From an uncultured Schlesneria sp. (GTDB lineage: Bacteria > Planctomycetota > Planctomycetia > Planctomycetales > Planctomycetaceae), in NCBI GenBank assembly GCA_903904835.1, contig CAIVEI010000033.1:1-49422 (forward strand): a stretch of DNA of 49,422 bases, written 5' to 3'. Shown in pieces: positions 25,407 through 33,906 of the stretch. The position numbers and the translations under genes were made by a program. The notes under the pieces are model-generated. The model searched no databases. It was not told where the DNA came from and saw only the letters and a list, made by a program, of their open reading frames with translations. Each line of letters starts with the position of its first letter. The stretch's first letter is position 1.

Positions 25407-26606
25407 ATGACCGATTTGATCCCTCTTCCCGCAGGCTTTTCCACCGCCGGTGTCCGGTGCGGCATCAAGAATAATGCACCCAAACTCGACCTGGCACTCT
25501 TTGTTTCCGATCGCCCCTGCGCTGCAGCCGGTGTCTTCACAACGAACCTGGTGTGCGGAGCTCCCGTCAAGGTGACTCGCGAACGACTTCCACGATCGAC
25601 AGCTCGCGCGGTCGTCATCAATTCGGGCAATTCGAACGCGGCAACGGGAGAACGTGGTATTGCAGACGCAAAGAAAATGACAGCACTGGTTGCCGACCAG
25701 ATTGGAGCAGTGCCCGAAGATGTCCTCGTCGCTTCCACAGGCGTCATCGGACGGTTCTTGCCCATGGATGTGCTGGAAGCGGGAATACCAGACGCCGCGA
25801 AACACCTGTCACATACGCCAGAATCATTCCGCCATGCCGCTCAGGCCATGATGACGACCGACACGTTTCAGAAACAGGCGACGTCAACGCTCGCACTTCA
25901 TGGCAAAGTGATCCGGATCAGTGGTGCATGCAAAGGAGCCGCAATGATCGCTCCAAACATGGCAACAATGCTGTGTGTGATCATGACCGACGCCAAGCTG
26001 AGCCAGGACGACGCAACGACCATGCTGCGACACAGTATTCAAGACTCGTTCAATTGCATCAGTGTCGACGGACACGAGAGCACCAGTGATTCAGTCATCC
26101 TGCTGGCAAACGGGGCATCGGGAGTCACCATCACCACCGCCGAAGAGAAACAGGCGTTCCAACACAAACTCGATGAAGTCGCGATCAAGCTGGCGACAGA
26201 CATCATCCGCGACGCGGAAGGGGCTCATCACTTCGTCGAATTGAACGTCACCGGCGCACGGACGAGAGACGAGGCGTTCAAAATTGCCAAAGCGATTGCC
26301 GACAGTCCCTTGGTAAAAACCGCGATTTGCGGAGCTGATCCAAACTGGGGCAGGATCGTATCGGCAGCCGGTTACGCTGGCGTGCCATTGCTGGAATCGG
26401 ATATGTCGCTCGTTGTAAACGGCTTTTTGCTTTACCAGTCAGGAACGCCGGTTGACTTCGACGCGACTCAAGTTTCAACAAGTCTTCGCGACAATCGAAA
26501 CGTTACCATCGATCTGAAGCTGACTCACGGTCACAAAAACGTCCGATTCTGGACGTGCGACCTGACGAAAGAATATGTCGAATTGAACGCTGATTATACG
26601 ACGTGA
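25407..26606 (+). CDS. argJ: bifunctional ornithine acetyltransferase / N-acetylglutamate synthase ArgJ
   Basis: 399 residues from the ATG at 25407 (AAGGA 11 bases upstream). The autoprocessing site is intact: KGAAMIAPNMATML with Thr187 as the expected nucleophile that splits the alpha and beta chains. The VASTGVIGRFLPM block and the ADPNWGRIVSAAGYAG block are present. The enzyme transfers the acetyl group of N-acetylornithine to glutamate in arginine synthesis; some members can also use acetyl-CoA. No other arg gene is next to it. It is divergent from larC with a 277-bp gap. Confidence 0.95.
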   Translation: MTDLIPLPAGFSTAGVRCGIKNNAPKLDLALFVSDRPCAAAGVFTTNLVCGAPVKVTRERLPRSTARAVVINSGNSNAATGERGIADAKKMTALVADQIGAVPEDVLVASTGVIGRFLPMDVLEAGIPDAAKHLSHTPESFRHAAQAMMTTDTFQKQATSTLALHGKVIRISGACKGAAMIAPNMATMLCVIMTDAKLSQDDATTMLRHSIQDSFNCISVDGHESTSDSVILLANGASGVTITTAEEKQAFQHKLDEVAIKLATDIIRDAEGAHHFVELNVTGARTRDEAFKIAKAIADSPLVKTAICGADPNWGRIVSAAGYAGVPLLESDMSLVVNGFLLYQSGTPVDFDATQVSTSLRDNRNVTIDLKLTHGHKNVRFWTCDLTKEYVELNADYTT

Positions 26607-26683
26607 AAACGAAGACCGGCGCAGCCGGTTCGCTCGCGTCGGACGATGGGTTCAGAATAGGATCATCGTTTGCGCGTTGACCA

Positions 26684-26713
26684 CGCGAGCCAGGAGGCGT
26701 AAGCCCCCGGATT
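26684..26713. repeat. short intergenic repeat-like hairpin
   Basis: The sequence around GGAGGCGTAAGCCCCC can form a short hairpin with one mismatch. It resembles a motif I recall as common between planctomycete genes, but only one copy is seen here. Confidence 0.35.
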
Positions 26714-26769
26714 CTTAGTTTGTATTGTCGGCGAAACGAGTGCCGCATCTATTTTCAATAGGAGTCATA

Positions 26770-27705
26770 ATGAATCTGCATCGACTACGTTCGATTTGTG
26801 TCGGACTTCTGACGGCCGGGATTTTGCTGGGAGTTTCCGGATTTGCCTTGGGCTTGCTAGTCCCAACTGAGACAACCGTGACCGAACTTGCGCCGGGAGT
26901 TTATTTCCGGAAGGCGCAATGGGAACCGCAATTTATTGGCTGTAATCAGGGCTGGATTGTCTTCGACGATTTCGTGCTCGTCATTGAAGCCAGCTTTCCG
27001 AATCAGGCCGAAGAATTGATTAAGGAAATCCGTAAGACGACGGACAAGCCGATTAAGTACGTCTTTGATACTCACTGGCACGGCGATCATGCCGACGGCA
27101 ATCCGGTTTTCATCGCTGATGGGGCGAGTGCCATCGCGGCCGAATCAAGTCGAGAACAGTTTGTGAATAAGGGAATCGCCTCATTCGACAAACAGAAACA
27201 GGAAAAACCCGACGAATACGGCAAGCTGAAATATGGCATCCCTTCTGTTTACTTTCCGAAGAAAATGATCATCGAAGATTCCAAGCAACGAGTCGAACTG
27301 ATTCACATTGGCCACGGTCACACCCCTGGCGATGCCGTCGCCTGGCTGCCTAAGCATGGTATTCTGTTTACCGGAGACAGTTGCGTGAATGGGGCTTTCA
27401 ACTATACCGGCGAAAGCAATACGTCGAGCTGGATTTCAGTTCTAACCGAAATGTCGAAAATGCCCATCAAGATGGTTTGCCCAGGTCACGGCGAGCGAAG
27501 CGATTCAAAACTCGTCGAAACTCAAAGGCGGTATTTCGTCGAACTCCGTCATGCGGTGCAGGAAGGGATCACCGCCGGAAAGAATCTTGACGAAATCAAG
27601 AAAACTATCGACCTGCCGTGGTATAAAGAATGGGCAGGAGTTTCTGTTCGCGAACGAGCAGAAAATATCGAACACGTCTATAAAGAATTGACGCACAAGA
27701 CGTGA
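26770..27705 (+). CDS. exported MBL-fold metallo-hydrolase
   Basis: 311 residues from the ATG at 26770, with TAGGAG five bases upstream. An N-terminal hydrophobic segment (LLTAGILLGVSGFALGLL) acts as a signal or anchor. The zinc motif HWHGDHADG is at 102-110, with the second set in HIGHGHTPGDA, FTGDS and CPGHG, giving a complete dinuclear site. Members of this exported group include beta-lactamase-like and quinoprotein-associated hydrolases; the substrate here is unknown. It is monocistronic. Confidence 0.87.
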   Translation: MNLHRLRSICVGLLTAGILLGVSGFALGLLVPTETTVTELAPGVYFRKAQWEPQFIGCNQGWIVFDDFVLVIEASFPNQAEELIKEIRKTTDKPIKYVFDTHWHGDHADGNPVFIADGASAIAAESSREQFVNKGIASFDKQKQEKPDEYGKLKYGIPSVYFPKKMIIEDSKQRVELIHIGHGHTPGDAVAWLPKHGILFTGDSCVNGAFNYTGESNTSSWISVLTEMSKMPIKMVCPGHGERSDSKLVETQRRYFVELRHAVQEGITAGKNLDEIKKTIDLPWYKEWAGVSVRERAENIEHVYKELTHKT

Positions 27706-27754
27706 TCCCCATGGACCAATATCGCGAAATATTCAACCGAACATCGAGAACGAA

Positions 27755-27858
27755 ACCTCACCGCCCCTGTGGCGGTGGTTAACGGGCCTTTGCCCTAAGA
27801 ATTCGATTTTTGTCGTATGATGAATCTAGGCTCGCGCAGGTGCAAAGGCCCGGTCACG
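27755..27858. repeat. palindromic intergenic repeat, family 2, paired halves
   Basis: The left half at 27755-27796 (mini-hairpin plus GGTTAACGGGCCTTTGC) faces a shorter inverted half at 27838-27858 (GTGCAAAGGCCCGG). It lies just upstream of the phosphatase gene, ending 39 bp before its start codon. Confidence 0.75.
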
Positions 27859-27897
27859 AAGTTGCCCTGAGGTGCTCACCACGGAATTGAGATCGCT

Positions 27898-28878
27898 ATG
27901 GCCGAAATACTCTCTGAAGCGACAGACCCGGCTCATTCCATGACCTGCATGGAGATTTGGGGCGGTAATAGAGCGACCTTTCGCAATGTCACGTTGCCGG
28001 GACTGGGTGCCTGGGTTTATAGCCGGCCCTATCAGCAGGCAGAGAGTGGCGGCGATGTTTATTACGTTTCCAATTGTGCAACGGGACGTATTACCCGGTT
28101 GATGCTGGCGGATGTCAGTGGACATGGTTCGGCCGTGGCGAAAATCGCGAACGACTTGCGAATGCTGATGCGCCGTTACGTGAACCACATTCAACAGGTC
28201 AAATTCGTTTCATCAATGAATAACGAATTTGCGAGTCTGGCAAGTTCCGGAGGGTTTGCAACGGCCGTGGTGGCAACATTTCTCGCACCCACTCGGCGTT
28301 TAACATTCAGTAATGCAGGCCACCCTCATCCATTGATTTATACGGCGAGTGACCGTCGCTGGAGATTGCTGGAAACCCTTCAGGATGAAGAAGGCCATCT
28401 CTGCGGCCCCAGCGACCTGCCATTGGGTATCTTCGAAGACGGGGATTACGGCGAACTCGAATTAATGCTCGACGTAGGTGATATCGTGTTATTCCACACC
28501 GATGCCTTCATTGAGTCGCGTGATTCGCAAGGCGAGTTGCTTGGTTCACAGGCGTTCCTCGATATCGTTTCCAAATTTGAGGGAGACCACCCCGAAACAT
28601 TGCTGGAAAAAATCGTGACCAAAGTCACATCACTTTATCCGGGCAATCTGACCGACGACGACGTGACGTTACTGCTGTTTCAAGCAACGGGAGAAGAGGC
28701 TCAGGTTCCCATCGGAAAAAGGATTCTCGCCCCATTCCGATTCCTCAAAGGAATGTCCGCCTCACTGCTGAACGGAGGACGCGGAATGCCTCTACCAGAA
28801 TTCAGTCTGGCGAACCTGGGCGGCGCAATGTTTGAATCACTAACCCATCGTGCGACCCGTGTCCAGAAGCCAAAATAG
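27898..28878 (+). CDS. PP2C/SpoIIE-type serine phosphatase
   Basis: 326 residues. Metal-binding motifs of the SpoIIE family are in order: SGGDVYYV near 50, LADVSGHG near 70-77, NAGHPHPLIY near 140, and DDDVTLLLF near 256-264. It has no receiver, PAS or HAMP domain, so it is a stand-alone catalytic unit, probably acting on a phosphorylated anti-anti-sigma factor or similar protein. The C-terminal tail of about 50 residues is extra. No partner kinase or STAS gene is adjacent. Confidence 0.88.
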   Translation: MAEILSEATDPAHSMTCMEIWGGNRATFRNVTLPGLGAWVYSRPYQQAESGGDVYYVSNCATGRITRLMLADVSGHGSAVAKIANDLRMLMRRYVNHIQQVKFVSSMNNEFASLASSGGFATAVVATFLAPTRRLTFSNAGHPHPLIYTASDRRWRLLETLQDEEGHLCGPSDLPLGIFEDGDYGELELMLDVGDIVLFHTDAFIESRDSQGELLGSQAFLDIVSKFEGDHPETLLEKIVTKVTSLYPGNLTDDDVTLLLFQATGEEAQVPIGKRILAPFRFLKGMSASLLNGGRGMPLPEFSLANLGGAMFESLTHRATRVQKPK

Positions 28879-28888
28879 CAAAATCGAT

Positions 28889-29113
28889 CCGTAGCATGGG
28901 CTTCAGCCCGTGCGCCACCTCTTCGCAGGATTTTCCAACAGGAGAATGTAGCTGCCCCAAACTCGTTTGAACCAACCTGATTTCAAGCCGCAGAGCGGCG
29001 GCCGGTCGCAGGCCTGCGGCTAAAAGAGATTGGCCTCAGGTGCCTGCGAGCTCATTGAAGTCCGGTCAAATGCCTAAATGGCGTTTTCGCACGGGCTGAA
29101 GCCCATGCTACGG
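28889..29113. repeat. 26-bp perfect inverted repeat flanking a 173-bp spacer
   Basis: Positions 28889-28914 are perfectly complementary to 29088-29113 (core TAGCATGGGCTTCAGCCC). Each arm also holds the self-complementary GGGCTTCAGCCC. Inside the spacer a second small inverted repeat (28986-28993 with 29014-29021) appears. The core recurs at 47226-47246. No ORF or transposase is inside. Confidence 0.85.
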
Positions 29114-29124
29114 CTAAAGACACG

Positions 29125-31077
29125 CTACTCGACCATCAGGATTGGTTCGACGTCGCCGTTTCCGTCGAATTTGGCGATGACCGTTTCGTTGAAAGTGTGG
29201 TGGCCCAGGCAGGCTCGGGAAAAGCCGGTTTTCTTCAGGCTGCGTGAGATCATCAGTTGGAAATCACCCAGCTTTAGACGATAGCCGACACCGACATCCG
29301 GGCCGACGACCTTGCCGTCTTCGGTGACGGTTAGCGTACGCCATGTGGCATCGACGCGGGTCCGTTCTGGATGCCAGACGAATAACAGCGGCGCAAACAA
29401 TCCTTCCCCTTCAGCCACTTGCTTTAAAACGATCTCGTTTCCTTCGACCGATAACTGGTGTGGTGTGCTAAGGACGCGATCTTGTGGAATGCCAAGTGGA
29501 AACACTCGAGCCTTCATCCGGTGGCCTGTGATCTTTCCTTCGCGAGTCGTCCCTTCACATGAGCCAACCATGCCATCACAGAGAGATAAACGCGATTCGT
29601 ATTCAATACGTTGACGGTTTGACTCGGCGGATTTCTTCGCTCCCGTGGCAGTATCGGTTCCCGTCGAACGTGACTTCGCTGAGTTCGAGAGAAGCGGGAT
29701 GCCGCTGATCGAGTCCGCAACAAACAGGAATCGCTCTTTTCGTGACAACATCACGAGGCGTTCGACACTTAATTTTCCAGGTCCCGCCATTTGAAGTTCG
29801 ATGTAATCGGCGTCGGGGTCGGATTGCCAGCAAACGCATGACCATTCTTCCGCCAGTTCGACGGCAGCATCGCCGATTTTCAGTTTCAGGTTCCAGTCGC
29901 CATGAATCAGCGCCCGTCCCAAGGCTGTGACATCGAGCTGCGGAAGCGGCTGATGATGTGTGATCGCCACGCTATCGGCATCGACGCTCCAGTCGCTTCT
30001 CAACAGTGCAAACCTGGCCCAGTCTGACTGATTCGACGGCATCGTGGCGATTTCGGGTCGGTTACGCTTCGGCGGTTTTCCGTCGACGGCTCGCTGGATC
30101 GCCTCGAGGTAGGCTCCTGTTGATCCGACGAGACCCAAACCAAATAAGTCAGCAGCGGCAGTCAGCATGGGGAGTGGATCGAGCTGAGCTCCGTTCGCTA
30201 ATGCGGCACGTCCGTCAGGGCGGCACAAGAGAATGGCTCGGTCGACGACGTTCGTCAGCAACTGACGCTGCTCGTCCGTCCAAAGATTCCCTTCGTACCG
30301 ATCGCTGACGATGGTCGCTCGAATAAACGGGGCCAGCCACAATGACAGCCTCGCCACAATATCGGCATGCGGCGTTCCGTCCGTATCAGTCTTGTCGACC
30401 AGTTCCTTGGCAAGCAGCTTGCGACCCGACTTGATCAGATTGGCCGAGCTGGCGATTTCGCGAAATACGAGGCCTCCAATGAATGGGATTTCGCCGTGTT
30501 CGAGGGTTGTCACGTCGGCAGGCACGGTCGGGTCCGCATGGATGACGGTCGGCCACATCATCAGTTCTGAGAGCGTATGTCGCCAAAGCGTAAAAAAGTG
30601 ATCCGTTGAGAGGCGATGTCCTGACCGATCAAGAAATTCGAGTGCCGCCAATAAAGCTAACGGACGGACTTCCTCGGAACTGACCGCATGAGTCAGTTCG
30701 GTGACCAGCGGCTGAACTCGCTGAGTCCAGTTCATCGCCGGCTTGTTGACCGGTCGCCCAGCCTTTGAATTCAGTTTTTTCGCGGGAAGACCAACCGTCT
30801 GAGCAATGACTCGAACCAGTCCTGCTTCTTCCGGATAAGCAGTATGGGACCAGAGAGATCGTTCACCAAGACCTTCGCCAGACTTTGCTGCCCCGTCGAC
30901 GGTACGACGAGAGGCCTGCCACGCTTTGCAGAAGGCTGCCACGTTTCCGCTCGTCGCGGCTGATTTCAAATCGTCCGGGGCTGACCGATCCCATGTGAGC
31001 GCTTTCAGAAAATCCGAATTCGTGTACCCCGGAAGATCGGTAATTTGATTGGCGAATGAAAGGGAGTGCATCGACAT
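29125..31077 (-). CDS. large conserved protein, possibly heparinase II/III-like fold
   Basis: 650 residues, ATG at 31077 with no obvious ribosome-binding site. The first 330 residues are helical, like an alpha/alpha-toroid. The last 300 are beta-rich with repeated strands, including LGRALIHGDWNLKLKIGDAA and VELAEEWSCVCWQSD. That order resembles heparinase II/III-type lyases, but I cannot find their catalytic Tyr/His pattern with certainty. No signal peptide. It is downstream of the amidohydrolase gene with a 297-bp gap that holds a large palindromic repeat. Treat the enzyme idea as tentative. Confidence 0.6.
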   Translation of the reverse strand: MSMHSLSFANQITDLPGYTNSDFLKALTWDRSAPDDLKSAATSGNVAAFCKAWQASRRTVDGAAKSGEGLGERSLWSHTAYPEEAGLVRVIAQTVGLPAKKLNSKAGRPVNKPAMNWTQRVQPLVTELTHAVSSEEVRPLALLAALEFLDRSGHRLSTDHFFTLWRHTLSELMMWPTVIHADPTVPADVTTLEHGEIPFIGGLVFREIASSANLIKSGRKLLAKELVDKTDTDGTPHADIVARLSLWLAPFIRATIVSDRYEGNLWTDEQRQLLTNVVDRAILLCRPDGRAALANGAQLDPLPMLTAAADLFGLGLVGSTGAYLEAIQRAVDGKPPKRNRPEIATMPSNQSDWARFALLRSDWSVDADSVAITHHQPLPQLDVTALGRALIHGDWNLKLKIGDAAVELAEEWSCVCWQSDPDADYIELQMAGPGKLSVERLVMLSRKERFLFVADSISGIPLLSNSAKSRSTGTDTATGAKKSAESNRQRIEYESRLSLCDGMVGSCEGTTREGKITGHRMKARVFPLGIPQDRVLSTPHQLSVEGNEIVLKQVAEGEGLFAPLLFVWHPERTRVDATWRTLTVTEDGKVVGPDVGVGYRLKLGDFQLMISRSLKKTGFSRACLGHHTFNETVIAKFDGNGDVEPILMVE

Positions 31078-31220
31078 GTTAAACCGTTCGAAAAAATGCG
31101 AAATTGTCGGTGAAGAAGATTAACCGAACCCATTTCAATTGACTAATCTCGACGGATAAATCTCACGTTTTTTTCTGTGAACACCAGTTGTGCGGTGCCC
31201 GCATCGGCGCCATTCGCCCG

Positions 31221-31349
31221 AACCCCATCGCCCCCGTGGCGATGGGACGCGGGCCTTTGCACCAAAGCCTGCCGACATTCATCGATCTGACAAAATTTCA
31301 ATTCCTGGGGCAAAGGCCCGTTAACCACCTCCGCAGGGGAGGTGGGGTT
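31221..31349. repeat. palindromic intergenic repeat, family 2, complete facing pair
   Basis: Two 44-bp units (31221-31264 and 31306-31349) face each other around a 41-nt spacer. Each has its own mini-hairpin and the GGGCCTTTGC core. It can fold into a long stem and lies just after the amidohydrolase stop, where it may also end transcription. Confidence 0.85.
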
Positions 31350-31374
31350 TCGTTTTTGCACCAGACAAATTCCT

Positions 31375-32550
31375 TTAAGGCGCTGCCGGTCCTGGCTTGG
31401 GCAGCACACCGAATTGTCGTCCTGATCGGAACACGTGGGTCGGTTCCAGGTGCTGACGACCGATTTCGACCCGGCCTTCGGAGTCGACGAGCGGAAACTC
31501 GCCTTCCTGAAGTTCGAGGATCGTGATGTCGGCGATCGCACCCGGTTTCAGTGTACCGAGGTCGTTTTCGCGTCCAAGAAACTTCGCTGGGATGTGTGTC
31601 GTGCGCCGGATCACCTCAGGAAGGGACATTCCGAGGTGCAGAAATTTATCCATTGTTGTCACCAGGTCGAAAACCGGCCCGTGCAAATTGTAATAATGAA
31701 TGTCACTGCTGATAAAATCAGGGAGAATTCCTTGATCAATCAGGCTTCGTGCCACTTGAAAATCAAAGCTCGCAAAGCCGTGGCCGACGTCCAGTAGCAC
31801 GCCCGTTTCCAGTTTCTTTCGAATTGCTGTGGGGATGCGGTAATCGCCGTCGACCAGCCCGCAGTTTTTTCCGTGGTAACAGTGCGTCAGCACATCACCC
31901 GGCTTCAGCCGATCGAGGATATATTCCATCGACAGGGTCGAATTCGGACTGTGAACAACGAGCGGTAAGCCGACGAGATCCGCCGCTTCGCGTGCACGAT
32001 CAAGCCCGCCCGCTTCGTTCCGCCCACCCTCTGCCAGGTTCGCGGTCAACCGGATCTTGATCCCGGAGATCACATCGCGATGAGCGGCAACGGTCCTTTT
32101 CACTGTTTCGACGTCGCAATAACGAAGATCATGCAGTTCACCCAGCAGGGGTGGGTTGCCGACGCTACCGATCAATCCTTGACCAGCGATGTGCAGCAAT
32201 GCCAGAACTCGCGTTTCGGCTTCGTCGATGACATACCGACGAAAGCCTTCGAAAATCAATCCCCCCGCAGTACCGAAATCAAGCACTGTGGTGACGCCGC
32301 GAGATAAACAGGTCGGATCGGGTTCAATTCCAAAATGACTGACGCCAGGAAAAACGTGCACATGAAAATCGATTAACCCCGGTACGACGATCTTCCCACT
32401 CACGTCGATGACGCGCCGGGCTTCGACCGAAGTTGTCATGTGGGGCAGTATTGAAACAATTTTTCCATGACTGACGACGACGTCGTACAGTCCGTTCAAG
32501 TTCTGGGACGGATCAATCACTTGCCCGCCGCGAATCACGAGATCGTTCAT
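31375..32550 (-). CDS. amidohydrolase/deacetylase-family metallohydrolase
   Basis: 391 residues, ATG at 32550. The binuclear-zinc amidohydrolase set is complete: H63-x-H65 (DFHVHVFPG), the bridging lysine K165 (GIKIRLTA), H200 (VVHSPNS), H223 (LTHCYHG) and D283 (SSDIHYYN). The closest remembered group is the dihydroorotase-like 'amidohydrolase/deacetylase' family that acts on N-acetylated or carbamoylated amino acids or sugars. It starts 6 bases after the DUF5009 gene stop, so it belongs to the DUF1080-DUF5009-amidohydrolase operon. Confidence 0.88.
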   Translation of the reverse strand: MNDLVIRGGQVIDPSQNLNGLYDVVVSHGKIVSILPHMTTSVEARRVIDVSGKIVVPGLIDFHVHVFPGVSHFGIEPDPTCLSRGVTTVLDFGTAGGLIFEGFRRYVIDEAETRVLALLHIAGQGLIGSVGNPPLLGELHDLRYCDVETVKRTVAAHRDVISGIKIRLTANLAEGGRNEAGGLDRAREAADLVGLPLVVHSPNSTLSMEYILDRLKPGDVLTHCYHGKNCGLVDGDYRIPTAIRKKLETGVLLDVGHGFASFDFQVARSLIDQGILPDFISSDIHYYNLHGPVFDLVTTMDKFLHLGMSLPEVIRRTTHIPAKFLGRENDLGTLKPGAIADITILELQEGEFPLVDSEGRVEIGRQHLEPTHVFRSGRQFGVLPKPGPAAP

Positions 32551-32556
32551 GGCAAT

Positions 32557-33906
32557 TCAAATTCGGACAAAGATACGCTGACGGTAAAGCCAATAGACGA
32601 ACAACCAGAAACAGACCAGAACCAGATTCGCCTCGACCATCGGTGCGTAGTTACTGCCGAACATCTGGAAAATGTCTGTATTGATGTGGCGTTTCAACAA
32701 ATCTGCCGTCCAGCCCCGCAGTAATTGGCCCGACATATAAAGCACCATCGAATTCATCCCAGCGACAATTAGTGGAAACGACCATGCTTTCCATCGAAGA
32801 CCGTCAATGATTCCATAGAAACCGGCCAGCATCAGCAATGTCCAACCGGTGCTGAAGAGTGTCCAGCTTGGGGTCCAGATCCGTTTTACGAGTGGGCAAT
32901 AGCCAAGTGCATTCCAACCCCATCCGAGCCCCAGGAGAAGCAAGCCAGCGATCAGTAGAGTGATAAAAGTCTTGCGGCGATCGACGCTTGATCGTCGAAT
33001 GAATTCGCCTGCCATCAATCCAAACAGCATCGTCACAAACGCGGGGATGAAATTGGTTGTTTGATATCCACCACTATTGAAAACATAAGGTTCAGGACGG
33101 GTCATCAGGCGACGGGCGATTTGACCGAGCCGGGTGATCCAATTGGGAGATTCGACTTCCTTTGGCTTGCTGGCGTCATCCACATCTGCTTTTGGGTTTG
33201 GCGATGCGGGGGCCTGAACTTGTTCGGCAGGTCCAGGCGTAGCAGCAGGAAACAGGTTCAGCAGCCAGCGGTCAAAAGTGGCAGCCGGGTTCGCGTTCTT
33301 CTGCCAATGGGCTTCGAACCCTTGCAAAAGTTCCCAGTTTTCCGGCAGATTGATGTCTTTGGGATTCTCGACGACCACGGCGGGCGTCAGGGCAAACCAG
33401 GCCCAATATCCCCCGAGGATCAATACCGCCGCAGCGAGCTGCACGGCAAACTTTCGGTTTCTGAACAGGAATAAGAAAGGGTATCCAAGTCCGATTTGCG
33501 TCAACACGTTCATGAACGCAAAGTTCGTGGTGGGTTTACCCCCTGAAGACAGAAATATCCCCAGGAGGATCAGTACCAGTGCCCGAAGCAATACATGCCG
33601 TGCCAATTTGTCAGGCGATTGGCCTTCGACTTCCCGACGACTGAATGAATAGGGGACCGCAACCCCAACAAGAAACATGAACGATGGCTGGATCAGATCC
33701 CAGAATGCACAGCCGACCCAGGGGACATGGCTGAACTGATATCCCAGGGCCTGCATGATCGAACAATCACGAAACTTCTCCGACGTCGCAGCAAGGCCAA
33801 ACCCGTTTGCGGCCAGGCAGACCATCACAAACCCGCGATAGGCATCCATCGACGCCAGTCGGGGGTTTGGCGTCGCCACGGAACTTGCTGCTGTCGTCAT
33901 TGTCAT
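32557..33906 (-). CDS. DUF5009 / HGSNAT-like membrane acyltransferase
   Basis: 449 residues with about ten membrane helices. The N-terminal RLASMDAYRGFVMVCLA and PSFMFLVGVAVPYSFSRR blocks match the DUF5009 group related to heparan-alpha-glucosaminide N-acetyltransferase and acyltransferase-3 proteins. These move acetyl groups across the membrane onto sugars. A soluble loop of about 100 residues lies near 190-280. Its ATG overlaps the DUF1080 stop (ATGA), showing coupling. The natural acceptor is unknown. Confidence 0.82.
   Translation of the reverse strand: MTMTTAASSVATPNPRLASMDAYRGFVMVCLAANGFGLAATSEKFRDCSIMQALGYQFSHVPWVGCAFWDLIQPSFMFLVGVAVPYSFSRREVEGQSPDKLARHVLLRALVLILLGIFLSSGGKPTTNFAFMNVLTQIGLGYPFLFLFRNRKFAVQLAAAVLILGGYWAWFALTPAVVVENPKDINLPENWELLQGFEAHWQKNANPAATFDRWLLNLFPAATPGPAEQVQAPASPNPKADVDDASKPKEVESPNWITRLGQIARRLMTRPEPYVFNSGGYQTTNFIPAFVTMLFGLMAGEFIRRSSVDRRKTFITLLIAGLLLLGLGWGWNALGYCPLVKRIWTPSWTLFSTGWTLLMLAGFYGIIDGLRWKAWSFPLIVAGMNSMVLYMSGQLLRGWTADLLKRHINTDIFQMFGSNYAPMVEANLVLVCFWLFVYWLYRQRIFVRI

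Noticed and set aside
25130-25765. 212-residue N-terminal extension of the larC frame
   Set aside because: It lies opposite argJ, has no LarC similarity, and the canonical LarC start MRIAYLD with a ribosome-binding site is at 25129.
28889-29113. insertion sequence
   Set aside because: The inverted repeats enclose only 173 bp with no transposase frame; at most a miniature element, so listed as a repeat.
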